From: Hydra vulgaris
Taxonomy: Eukaryota; Cnidaria; Hydrozoa; Anthoathecata; Hydridae
Length of the DNA stretch: 64,000 bases
Direction of reading: 5' to 3'
Assembly: GCF_038396675.1 (NCBI RefSeq)
Contig: NC_088928.1
Location: forward strand, 56,299,501 to 56,363,500
Both the position numbers and the translations under genes were made by a program. Below the pieces are notes generated by a model that was not told where the DNA came from, did no database searches, and saw nothing but the letters and a program-made list of their open reading frames with translations. This document shows, piece after piece, positions 19,788 to 28,893 of this stretch. Within the stretch, counting starts at the first letter, position 1; each line of letters starts with the position of its first letter.

Positions 19788-20111
19788 TCATTTAATGAAT
19801 ATATATGTACAAATAAAAAATTGTTTGTTTTTTCTTCTCCTTTTTTTCTTTTTGTATCGTTTGATGGTAATTATTTTTTTTCCTTTACAAGTTAAACACT
19901 GCGTCTTGTGAAGATGTATTTTGACCGCTCTTTTAGTAATGGTGTTAAATATCCACACTTCTTTATTTAATACGTGAATCGTGCAATTTTTTAATAAAGC
20001 TTCTTTTTTTTTATCTTTTAATACGAGGAAATAGAGTTCGCCATAACCATTGCACGTAGCGCATTTTTCTTTGACAATTTCTTCTAGTAGTGTGTGTGCT
20101 GTTCTCTTCAT
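19788..20111 (-). CDS. small zinc protein with twin CxxCxGxG-type motifs
   Basis: 107 residues from ATG 20111, on the opposite strand to its neighbours. CATCNGYG at 17-24 and CLTCKGKK at 72-79 are half-sites like those of the DnaJ zinc domain (CxxCxGxG), here as a single pair that could bind one zinc ion. A long Lys/Arg run (KRYKKKKRRRKNK) follows. There is no J domain. It could be a DnaJ-like cofactor or an unrelated zinc ribbon. Convergent with the gene at 19493-19756. Confidence 0.55.
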   Translation of the reverse strand: MKRTAHTLLEEIVKEKCATCNGYGELYFLVLKDKKKEALLKNCTIHVLNKEVWIFNTITKRAVKIHLHKTQCLTCKGKKIITIKRYKKKKRRRKNKQFFICTYIFIK

Positions 20112-20165
20112 GATTCTGTTTATATTAAATTCAGAGCAATCTGCCTTTTTATTTCTTTTTTAGTC

Positions 20166-20458
20166 ATGACATCATCAATAGGTACATCTAAAAATTGACT
20201 GGCTGTCTTTAATCGAGACCTTGACGATGCTTTAAAATGGCCTTTGACCAAAAAAGTCATTTTTACCTTGAGAGATGAAGATAAATTTTTTGCTCGCACT
20301 ATTACGAATGATAATTATCTTTAAAGTTTAGAGGCTAGTTCTTTTGATAAACCGAAGAATATAATGTGGCTGTTGGTTTCAACAATTTTATTTCGCATGA
20401 AGAACTAAAACAATTTATTATTAATAATAATTTATTTATCCCGATTACTATTCAATAA
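20166..20458 (+). pseudogene. second TRAF-type MATH-domain remnant
   Basis: The ATG at 20166 directly follows TTTCTTTTTTAG. After 10 codons there is a TGA, then an open stretch DALKWPLTKKVIFTLRDED, an in-frame TAA at about 20322, ASSFDKPKN, a frame change near 20360, and a tail FIINNNLFIPITIQ. DALKWPL, F-KP and the C-terminal strand align with YDAVLKWPF, FQQPVKD and NLYIKCKI of the MATH gene at 14742-15289. Only the C-terminal half of the domain is present. It is clearly dead. Confidence 0.65.
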
Positions 20459-20564
20459 TATATTTTATGTAAAAAATGTATTTTTTCTCCTTTTTTGATA
20501 TGTATTTGTACTTTTTTATCTATAATTATTATACATTATTTTTTTTAGATTAACTAATAAAAAA

Positions 20565-21017
20565 ATGAATGCAATAGAAATATTCAAAGAAATCAGTCTG
20601 GAACTAACCATTGCCATCGTGAAATCTATCAAATTTATGCTCAGAATACCTTTTGGAATCAAAGAAACTTTAAAAAATGGTTTGGATATTGTAGAGTATT
20701 TTAAAGATAACACTATACAAAGCGAACAAGGGCATATTTACGAATCACTAGAAAGTAAATTGGAATATTTACTTGTATTATGCAAAACTATTCATCGAAT
20801 GGATATTGTCACTAAATATAAAAATCAAATACCACGACTACCTACTTACGAAGAAAGCATAGTTAAAAATCTACCACCTGTTTACTCTCCACCCAATACA
20901 TTTTATCCAAGTGCTGTCGTAGAAGCCAAACAAGAAGAACTTTTAAATTTTTATCATTTTTGTAATGCTGAACCACCTGAAGCACCTGAATGTGCCCAAG
21001 AACCAGAATTCCTCTAA
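20565..21017 (+). CDS. PPxY protein with an N-terminal amphipathic segment
   Basis: 150 residues from ATG 20565. Residues 5-47 form an alternating hydrophobic/charged segment (IFKEISLELTIAIVKSIKF). The middle is helical. RLPTYEES at 91-98 and LPPVYSPP at 103-110 follow, and the tail is Pro/Glu-rich. PPVY is a WW-binding late-domain motif that recruits Nedd4-type ubiquitin ligases. Adenovirus protein VI also combines an amphipathic helix with a PPxY motif; the similarity here is in plan only. The frame is undamaged. A strong hairpin follows the stop. Confidence 0.55.
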   Translation: MNAIEIFKEISLELTIAIVKSIKFMLRIPFGIKETLKNGLDIVEYFKDNTIQSEQGHIYESLESKLEYLLVLCKTIHRMDIVTKYKNQIPRLPTYEESIVKNLPPVYSPPNTFYPSAVVEAKQEELLNFYHFCNAEPPEAPECAQEPEFL

Positions 21018-21027
21018 AAAACTTTTT

Positions 21028-21087
21028 TTTGGGAATCAATTCATAGTTTTTTTACTTGTATAGTAAAACTATGAGTTGATTCCCAAA
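21028..21087. terminator. long inverted repeat after the PPxY gene
   Basis: TTTGGGAATCAATTCATAG pairs with CTATGAGTTGATTCCCAAA with one G-T step, about 26-bp arms and a short loop. It lies 10 bp after the stop codon and is a candidate transcript-end or processing structure. Confidence 0.55.
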
Positions 21088-21149
21088 CAATATTTTTTTA
21101 TTCTATTTTTTAACTATTTGTAACTTTTTTTTAGACAATTAATTAAAAA

Positions 21150-21857
21150 ATGGGCAGCGATTGGGGCAATATTGGCACCATACTTGATAGAGAATTTACT
21201 TCATTTCGCTACTTTCTGTATAAACGTGGAAAACAAATGGAACGAAAAAATAAAGTTAAAAAAGTGGACAAAAAAACAAGAGATCGTTGCCGTTATTTGG
21301 AAAACATTCATTCTCATATTAAAAACTTTGAACAAGAAACACTGATTTGGTTTAACCCAGAAGAACGACATTTTTCTTATTATCTTTTTCATTACGATGA
21401 CCCATGAAAATCAATCTCAACTCACCTTGAAAGATTTATGTAAAAGAACTTTGGCACATCAACGAATTCGTTTTGAATTTACACAGTTACAAAATAAAAT
21501 CTTTTCTCTGTTCGATAAACCAAACTACCACTTACCAGATGGAAAAATAAAGATAATATTAGATTATTGTTTTATAGCTTTCATTCGCTAATTCGTTTTG
21601 AATTGGAATCCTTTTTGAATGTTAAAAAAAAACATTTATTATTTTTTCATCTTCAAAGACGTTATCTTTACAATTTATTTCATTTACTTTTTACAGAAAT
21701 ATCGTATTTTGCTGATCCACGTAAACAACTAGAAACACATTTAATGAAAAAACTATATCATTTAATAATGGAATATATAAATTGGTCAAAACAACAATAT
21801 TTTTATACTACTGAACCTTGTTTTATTCATTTTAATATTGTAAAACAATTTTTTTAA
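21150..21857 (+). pseudogene. BC-box family gene, copy 1, in three frames
   Basis: Three overlapping frames (21150-21407, 21397-21591, 21567-21857) together align with the intact copy 3. The first has LIWFNPEERH, the second LTLKDLCKRTL (an elongin-BC box, TLxxxCxxxL), and the third YINWSKQQYFY. Two indels, near 21400 and 21580, break it. The first frame starts MGSDWGNIG and has a Lys-rich insert that copies 2 and 3 lack. Confidence 0.65.
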
Positions 21858-21883
21858 TTTTTTTTTAGATAACTAATAAAAAA

Positions 21884-22347
21884 ATGCAATATTACGAAAG
21901 AAGCAAAAACTTTTACGAATACAAGTTCATCCACATTGTCAGATGGTTTTGTATTGAATCAAAAAATAACATGGATCAAGATATAAAATCCTTAAAACAA
22001 TTATGTAAAAGAAATTTAGCTATTAGAAGAACTAAAATCGAATTGGAATTATTAAAAGATCAACTAGGATTTTTATATCCTCGGTTCAATTCTGAGGATT
22101 TTTTTTATATTAGTTATAAATTGACTTTTTTAAACGATCATAATTTATTTTTTTGGATACAAAGAAGAATTATATTTTATTTACATCGATTATTTAGATC
22201 ACATATTTTAATCCCTTTATTAATGATGATGAAGTTCAATTTTTCTATAATTGTGCTATGAAATATGCTCAATGGACAGTAGATCAATATTATTATATTA
22301 TTGAAAATAATTTTGCAAATTATAAAAATAATATTTTATATTTATAG
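21884..22347 (+). pseudogene. BC-box family gene, copy 2, frameshifted near the 3' end
   Basis: The ATG at 21884 follows TTTTTTTTAGATAACTAAT. WFCIESKN and SLKQLCKRNLAI (BC box) are intact. The frame runs off at 22261, but a second frame from about 22205 to the TAG at 22347 keeps the family ending (AQWTVDQYYYII). One indel near 22210 explains both. Confidence 0.65.
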
Positions 22348-22361
22348 CTAAACTAATAAAA

Positions 22362-22859
22362 ATGCAACTAATAAGAAAAAGTTTTGAAGAATACAACATG
22401 CATTATCACGAATGGGTATGGTTTTGTCCACAAACAAGACTAGACTATAAATACGAAAAAGTACCTACGTTAAAACAATTATGCAAAAGAAAAATGGGAT
22501 TAGCAAGAATACAAATTGAAATGGAAACATTTTTAAAAGAACTTGGCAAAGTAATTCCTATTGAATATTACGATTCGGATAAATATATTATTTGGACTCA
22601 AACTTTTTACACGACGACTGAAATTGGACCTCGATTCTTATACAGAAAACATTTGGAATTTTTTTTTGATCAAGCTTTTTTTTTATATATAACTGTTGAA
22701 ATTTTTAACTCTCATTATATTCTACCTTATTTAAATAATACACAATATGATCATTTTTATATTTTATTAAAAAATTATGTAAATTGGGCTTTAGAGCAAT
22801 ATTATTATATTATTTCTCATCAATTTGTACATAAAAATGATGTTATTTTATATTTATAG
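22362..22859 (+). CDS. BC-box (elongin BC-binding) family protein, copy 3, intact
   Basis: 165 residues from ATG 22362. WVWFCPQTRLDY precedes PTLKQLCKRKMGLARI at 35-50, which fits the BC-box consensus (S/T/P)LxxxCxxxPhi. A helical body follows, then VNWALEQYYYIIS and a hydrophobic end ILYL. Proteins with a BC box recruit elongins B and C and a cullin (Cul2 or Cul5) to make ubiquitin ligases. Several viruses do this to destroy host factors. No clear cullin box was found. It is the only one of the three tandem copies with a single open frame, so selection may be retaining it. Function inferred from the motif. Confidence 0.55.
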   Translation: MQLIRKSFEEYNMHYHEWVWFCPQTRLDYKYEKVPTLKQLCKRKMGLARIQIEMETFLKELGKVIPIEYYDSDKYIIWTQTFYTTTEIGPRFLYRKHLEFFFDQAFFLYITVEIFNSHYILPYLNNTQYDHFYILLKNYVNWALEQYYYIISHQFVHKNDVILYL

Positions 22860-22895
22860 CAAAACTAATAATAAAAATGAAAACATATATAAAAA

Positions 22896-23148
22896 ATGAA
22901 AACATATACAAAAAATAAAAAAATACCAAAAAAAGTACGCCAACAAATGAAAGGTATATTTTTTTTTTATTTTTTAAAAATTCTAATTTTTTATTTATTT
23001 AAACTCATTTTGTTTCTTTTTTACAGCCATGTATGCCTACTATTTTTGTTTACAAAAGGAATCTCTCACTCAATCACGATTATTAAACCAAAGATACTTT
23101 TGTGTAAAAAAATGTGGCTCGTGTCAAGCTTGTAAATTACCAAAATAA
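22896..23148 (+). CDS. small spliced Lys/Cys-rich protein
   Basis: Exon 1, 22896-22953, codes MKTYTKNKKIPKKVRQQMK. The intron 22954-23026 is GTATAT to TTTTTTACAG, 73 bp. Exon 2, 23027-23148, codes AMYAYYFCLQKE and ends FCVKKCGSCQACKLPK. Reading through the intron gives only a T-rich hydrophobic frame. The C-terminal cysteine cluster (C-x3-C-x2-C-x2-C) may bind zinc. A tandem duplication of the start (22877 and 22896) puts an upstream ATG in another frame. The splice model rests on consensus sites and coding continuity. Confidence 0.6.
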
Positions 23149-23283
23149 CTTTTGTATTATTTTATTTTAGAATATATTTTTTTATTACATTTGTCTTTTT
23201 TATTCCTTATTTTTTTTATTTTTTATTCCTCTTTTTTTATACAACTTTATACTAACATTCTTTTTTTTAGATATAAATAAAAA

Positions 23284-23379
23284 ATGAATATTAATAATGA
23301 TGAAAATTGGGAAACGGAACTCGTTGCTCCATCTTTTGAATTCCAACAACCAAACATGAAATTTTGTAAAGTGCAATAA
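23284..23379 (+). CDS. 31-residue peptide
   Basis: MNINNDENWETELVAPSFEF, ending FCKVQ. It follows the standard T-rich/AG start arrangement. It is acidic. The downstream frame at 23411-23509 has related ENW/EEW--CDAP words, so this may be a truncated repeat protein. Confidence 0.4.
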   Translation: MNINNDENWETELVAPSFEFQQPNMKFCKVQ

Positions 23380-23410
23380 ATTAGAAGTTATAAACTTAAA
23401 AACAAAATAA

Positions 23411-23509
23411 TCACAAGAAAAAATAGAAGAAAAATCAATATGTGACGCTCCTCCCTTTAAGATCGAAGAAGAATGGATTTGTGACGCCCCCCCCCCCCAT
23501 TTAATTTAA
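23411..23509 (+). pseudogene. remnant with repeated CDAPP words
   Basis: A frame without an ATG reads SICDAPPFKIEEEWICDAPP and ends in a poly-C tract. Two copies of the word I-C-D-A-P-P suggest a short tandem repeat coding part. It may continue the peptide at 23284. Weak evidence. Confidence 0.25.
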
Positions 23510-23588
23510 ACTGTAAATACTATTATGAATAAATTTTGTAAATATTATTATGAATAAATTTTTTTTATTTTTTTAGCAAACTAATACA

Positions 23589-23774
23589 ATGATTGAAAAT
23601 TCAAATTGTGTGGAGAAAAAAATTGTTTTGACAGTTGAAGAAGGACTATTCGTTGTAGAAATGTCTAAAATATATAACATAACCTTCATCGAAGAACTCG
23701 ATATTTATAATAACTACATCACGATTGGAAAAGAAGTTTACCCAAACATGACGTTTGAAAATTTTGTGAAATAA
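23589..23774 (+). CDS. 61-residue acidic protein, last gene of the rightward block
   Basis: MIENSNCVEKKIVLTVEEGL, a mixed alpha/beta-looking sequence ending NMTFENFVK. It is preceded by TTTTTTTAGCAAACTAATAC 12 nt before the ATG. No family recognised. The frame is intact and lies about 100 bp before the right terminal repeat. Confidence 0.5.
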   Translation: MIENSNCVEKKIVLTVEEGLFVVEMSKIYNITFIEELDIYNNYITIGKEVYPNMTFENFVK

Positions 23775-23872
23775 AAACTACCCTATTTTCAGGGAGCAGT
23801 ATTGTAATTTTGAATTGTATCAGTTTTTTTATATAAAAAAATTTTTACACCTTATCCTTTCATTTTTTTGTC

Positions 23873-24066
23873 TGCGCATGCGCGTGACGTCGTTCTTTTT
23901 TTGCTCGGAACCTTTTTTTAATTGGGACCTTTCAGTTTATCGGTTTTTCGGTTTATCGGTTGATCGGTTGATCGCTTGTAACCGGTGGCTCGTTTTTTTT
24001 TGAGCTTTTTTTGACCTCGGACGGACGGTCTCTTGTCTTAAATATTTCCAACATACTATATCATCA
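23873..24066 (-). repeat. right terminal inverted repeat
   Basis: Reverse complement begins TGATGATATAGTATGTTGG like the left end. It is slightly longer than the left repeat because of extra AACCGAT-type units. It ends at 24066, next to the AACAAC duplication at 24067-24072. Confidence 0.92.
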
Positions 24067-24072
24067 AACAAC

Positions 24073-25117
24073 TTAAAACAGAAGATATATTTTCGATTTC
24101 CCAAAACATTAAAACATCGTTGCAAACGCGCTTGTAAAGAAGAATATTTACAAAATGGATTTGTTTACAGCAAAAGTGAAGACGCAGTCTACTGCATATA
24201 CTGCACTTTATTTCTAAATCAGGATAAAAAAATCTTTTGGAGCTTTTGTTAACCGTGGATGTAAGGAATGGCACAATGTTTTAGAGAAACAAAATCTACA
24301 TATAGGCAATAGATATCATAAAGAAGCTATCGAACAAGCTAATGGCATTTGTTGTCGTTTTGAAGATCCAAGACAAACCATTCCATTACAAAGCGATAGC
24401 ACTTTAAAAAACCGACAACAAATGTACCCGTACATTGTTGAAACATTAGGTAGAATAGTGCATTTGATGGGGAAACAAGGACTTGCATTTCGTGGAACTT
24501 ATGAAAAGTGTATGAAAAACTCAGACCAAAAAGGTAATCCTGAAAACTTTCCTGCATTTGTGAAAGAAATAGCTCGCCATAACGCTGAACTCAATGCGCA
24601 TATACAAACACCATTACGCAAAGATGTCAGCTACCTTGGCCCCAATAAAGGAGTTTATTGCATTAATGAGGAGACAAGACAAATTGCATTACTGCTAAGG
24701 TTTTGTGCTTGGTTCCCTCGATAATTTGCAGTGAGGAGATAACTGCTTTCCAGGAGTTAGTTGAAATGTATAAAAGTGATCTTCCAAACTCAGAAGCTGT
24801 AGATCAAGAATTCATGTTTTGGAAAAGAAAATGGTCTGTCATTAAACCTGAAGATAGACCTAATACTCTAGCTAAAGCCATTAAAATCTGCGATGAAAAT
24901 TAACATCCTTATCTCTTTGAGTTTCTAAAGATATACACTAGCCGTAACGTCCACAGAATGTGAACACAGCTTTTCAGCAATGCGAAGATTAAGAACATGG
25001 TTGAGAGCCAGTATGACTGCAAATAGACTTGGTTCATTAGCCATCATGAATATCCACTACAATAAAATTGTTGATTATAAACAAGTCTCAAAATTATTTT
25101 TTACTTTACAACCTTGA
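24073..25117 (+). pseudogene. hAT/ZMYM1-like transposase-derived gene, 3' part
   Basis: The frame continues from 11631: a FRFPKT stretch, CKRACKEEYL, then YCIYCTLFL, a TTF/ZMYM-type zinc region. A one-base shift near 24228 leads to WHNVLEKQNLHIGNRYHKEA and then ETLGRIVHLMGKQGLAFRG. An internal deletion near 24700 removes the catalytic middle. The C-terminus (24930-25117, broken by shifts) has VTSTECEHSFSAMRRLRTWL, the hAT dimerisation signature. Dead before or after the insertion; the shift at 11515 and these breaks cannot be dated relative to it. Confidence 0.8.
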
Positions 25118-25429
25118 AAATTGTATGAAAAAAGTTTAGTTTTTGAATAAAGGTTTAAACCATTTATCAAAGTATTATTAATCTTTGTATCGATACCCAT
25201 TTTCTAGCAAGGAGCTTGTTTATATGCTTATGCAGTATAAAAATAGAAAAACTATTGGGAGAACAATAAATTCGTTAATGTGAACATTGTTTACACAATA
25301 TATAGCTATGTTTCATGAAAATTTTATTAAGTAAATTTAGTAAGATATTTGTTTGGTGTTTTAAAACTGCCTATTTTTTTTCAAAAACAACCCCTCCTCC
25401 CAAAAAAATTTCACGGTATTGTCCTGATT
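25118..25429. other. spacer
   Basis: AT-rich, no frame or repeat of note. Confidence 0.5.
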
Positions 25430-26882
25430 TTGTATGAATATATACAACTTACGATATTGACTTATTCTGTAACAAAATCATAAGAACTATACAATCTGCT
25501 GTATCTGATACCATACCTCATTGTGATTTTAAACATAAAAATTATGAATATATTACTTCAGGTTGGAATGACTATGCTTAAGATAAACATGATATTGCAA
25601 GAGATGCATTCAAGAAATGGATTTTTCAAGGAAAGAAGTAAAAGGGTGATATTTTTGAAAATAATGCAATAAACTTAGTTGCTAGTGTTGGAGGTGCTAC
25701 CGGTGATAGTAGTATTGCTACTATGGAGAAACTTTCAAAAATTGTATAACTCAACTAACAATGAAAAACCTCAACTTCATAAAGGAAATGGAACTTTCTA
25801 CAGAAAAATCTAATATTATTCTGAGTTACATTGATATATCTACTACAATAAAAGCTCAAAAACAAGGAAAAGCAGCTGGACCTGACGACCTTTGTATGGA
25901 ATCTTTTACGTACGGTGAAAGTAGAGTGCAGCTTTTTATTACTATTTTTTTAATTTATGCATTAAATATGGTTATTTGCCATCTAGATTTTGTGAGGCCG
26001 CAATTATTCCACTAGTGAAATCTAAAATGGCTGATTTAACAGATGTGAACAACTATAGAGCCATAGCTGTTTCCTCTGCTTTATCAAAAATATTTAAGAG
26101 TCTTTTATTACAAAAAGTCAATATGTACAACATTAATAAAAATGATGATTACCAATTTGGCTTTAAACAAAATCACTCAACAACGTCATGCTTAAAACTA
26201 TTTATAAAGACTGTACCGTACTACACATGTAGAGGAAGCCATGTATTTGCTTGTTTCATAGACTTTAATAAAGCATTTGACAGTGTCAATTGTTGGCTCT
26301 TGTTTCAGAAATTACAAGATGATGGGTAACCCGAAAAACTTGTTTGTTTGCTAGCATTTTGGTATAGTAATCAACAAATGTCTGTTCGATGGCAGAAAAC
26401 AAAATCAAATAGTTTTGGAGTTGGAAATGGGGTTCGTCAAGAGAGTATATTGCACGCCACATCTATTTAACTTTTACATACACAATTTGATTTTATCAAT
26501 CTCAAACCAACGTATTGGATGTAATATAGGTGGCATCTTCATGAACGTGTTGACTTACGCTGATAATATGGTTCTAATTGCACCTTATTGGTTTTCTCTT
26601 CAAAAACTTATAAGCTTTACAAATAAGGAATCTTCTTTAATTAACATGTCCTTTAATATCAACAAAACCGTATGTATGGTGTTTAATCCAATTCAAAAAT
26701 CAAAAATTATATCAAACTCCTTCCCAGAATTATGCGTAACAGGCTGTAAAATTGCTTTTGTTGAATCTTTTAAATATCTCAGTCAAATAGTTAAAAATGA
26801 CCTAAACGATGATCTTGATATAACCAAGGAGGTAAAGGGTCTATACAAGCGTACGAATATTCTAACTAGACGCTTTCATTAA
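25430..26882 (+). mobile_element. non-LTR retrotransposon fragment A, plus strand
   Basis: Order: linker (about 25440-25640), KAAGPDDLCMESF (25761-26015), SRFCEAAIIPLVKS, NNYRAIAVSSALSKIF, FGFKQNHSTTSCL, CFIDFNKAFDSVN (25976-26329), and an RT core with TYADNMVLI (26415-26882). The catalytic YxDD reads YADN, so the RT is inactive even apart from three frame breaks. It is related to the LINEs elsewhere in the window but diverged from them. Confidence 0.85.
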
Positions 26883-27088
26883 TTACCAGAGTAAAAGTTA
26901 AATTGTTTAAATCATATTGCATTTGTTTATATGGTGGCAAAATTATGTTTATATCTGTGGCAAAATTATAATGAGAAGATTACTAAGATTACTAAGATCA
27001 TCGGAACCTTAAAAAAAATAATAAAAATAAAAATAAACAAACAAATTAACAAATACATTGTAAAGTATAAGTTACAATAAAGTAGAAC

Positions 27089-27245
<157 letters not shown>

Positions 27246-27419
27246 GTATATACATATAGAATCTTTTACATAAGCGAAACTGTAAACAATATAAACAACA
27301 TCTATAAATAAAAAAATAATATAATGATTGTAAACAACATAACTACAAAGTTTTAGAGAAAAATAACAAAATTCAAAAATAAAAAAATGTAGATAAAATA
27401 ATTAGTAATACTGTCAAAT

Positions 27420-28893
27420 GGAGGGAAAAAATTAAATTTTTTATTTTGTTTTTAAAAAGACAAAAAGAATTGGTCGATCAATCAAATTTCGGCAAAACAA
27501 CTATAGTTTTCCTACAAATCTAAACATTGATAATAACATTATTAAAAATAAATCTTTTATTGCTGAAACACTTAATCAGTATTTTGTCAATGTAGGTTCG
27601 ACTTTAGCGTCAAAAAGAGAAACTACGAGCAGTATCTTAATCCTAATAAGACCTCTAAGATGGAGAATTATGAAATTTTTGAAAAGGAACTCTTAGATGC
27701 AGTATATATTTTAAAACTAAACAAAAGTATGGGATATTAACTATTTTATTAATTAAAAAATTAATAAAATAGTTAACAATCCCTCTTTTACATATTTTTA
27801 ATCTCTCTTTAAAACTAGGTATTTATCCGGAGAAACGTAAAATTGCGAGGGTCAAACCCATTTTCATATCAGGAAGTTTCAAATCGAAGATTATGACATT
27901 AAAAGCATGTTTAAAATGGCTCAAAAGTTATCTAAGCAATAGAAAACAATAGTTATCTTATGAAGAAGGAAAAACTGATTTCATGACTATAACTTGCGGT
28001 GTTCCCCAAAGCTCAATTCTGAGTCCACTTTTATTTCTTATTTATGTAAGCGATTTCCATAAGTTTTCAAACATTTCAAACTCAGTTTTATTTCCAGATG
28101 ACACGAGTTAATTTTATTCTAATGGAGATTAACCTTTTATTTAAAATAGAAAACAAGGAATTTATTCATATCTCGCGAATGGTTTAAGGCAAACGAATGG
28201 TCCTTAAATTTAAATAAAACTAAGTATACTTTTTTTCATAGAATTCACGATAAAGAAAATTTTCAATTAAAACTTCCTGATAACTCTAAAATAATTAGAG
28301 AGTCTTCATTAAAGTTTTTAAGAGCGATACTTGACTTTGACTAAATTTTCTATTGCCATTAGAGGTTCTAAATTATGGAACACTTTATTAAATAACGAGC
28401 TGAAATTTTGTTGTTCTCTTTTTCTATTCAAACAAAAACTCAAAAAAAATTAAATTCTTTTTAAAATTCTTTTTTTTTTCAATTTTTTAATCTTATTAAC
28501 TTGTCTCTAATTTAAATTACCCTACTAACTTATCTTTAGTTTTTAGGTGAGACTATTTTTTATTTTATTTTTACGATTTTCTTTTGATTAGTAACTGATC
28601 TTAACATATTTGATAGATAGTAAATGCTTAACATATTTTTAAATATTTGTATATAATTTTAAAATAGTACAAAGTAATTGTATGTTTACCTTTTAATGGT
28701 TGTACACGTTTGCTAATGAAAGCACGTCGGGGCGTAGTGATAAAGCAAATATTGTCTTCTTCTAGCCCCTGCCATGTAGATTTTATTTATATAACACGGC
28801 ATTGTATTCTTTTTTTATATAATATAATGATTTTTATATAATATAATGATGAAATAAATAAAAATAAAAATATATATAAAAAAAAAAAAAATA
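27420..28893 (+). mobile_element. non-LTR retrotransposon fragment B with 3' tail, plus strand
   Basis: An RT linker (FVNVGSTLASK-like, 27570) is followed by a palindrome at 27736-27776, RT pieces WLKSYLSNRKQ, CGVPQSSILSPLLF and a FxDD box read FPDD (27910-28110). A 3' region carries GCACGTCGGGGCGTAGTGAT and ends in AATAAATAAAAATAAAA-type sequence at about 28890. Frames are broken and the 5' half is missing. Confidence 0.75.
27736..27776. repeat. perfect short palindrome inside a LINE
   Basis: TTAACTATTTTATTAATT and its reverse complement are separated by a few A/T bases. It replaces expected RT coding sequence between the GPD-type region and the next RT block, so it marks a deletion junction. 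Confidence 0.6.

Larger units (their letters stand above)
20530..23591 (+). promoter_or_regulatory. series of T-rich/AG acceptor-like sites 12-17 nt before gene starts
   Basis: T-rich tracts end in AG at 20548, 21134, 21868, 22347, 22859, 23270 and 23576, each 12-17 nt before an ATG (20565, 21150, 21884, 22362, 22877, 23284, 23589). Five of the seven are followed by AACTAAT. The same arrangement occurs on the minus strand before ATGs 15547, 15289, 14704 and 14135. At 22347 and 22859 the AG is the end of the upstream stop codon TAG. They look like 3' splice sites for a common or trans-spliced leader. Confidence 0.6.
11632..24066. mobile_element. 12.4-kb adinto/Maverick-like virus-derived element, non-autonomous or decayed
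   Basis: Inverted termini (11632-11806 and 23873-24066), a 6-bp target duplication and an interrupted host frame define both ends exactly. Inside are about 25 small genes in two blocks, leftward at 12.2-15.5 kb and rightward at 16.8-23.8 kb. They diverge from a 58-bp tandem array at 15.9-16.5 kb. Contents that suggest adenovirus/adintovirus/Maverick kinship are several Arg-rich pX-like peptides, adenain-type cleavage motifs, a possible jelly-roll capsid tail and a PPxY protein. No protein-primed PolB, rve integrase, packaging ATPase or cysteine protease is recognisable, and 12.4 kb is short for the group. The termini begin TG and end CA, whereas classical Polintons begin AG. The virus-like origin is an inference; the mobile insertion itself is seen directly. 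Confidence 0.8.

Noticed and set aside
20516..20713. Minus-strand 65-residue frame
   Set aside because: Antisense to the PPxY gene, which has the proper start context.
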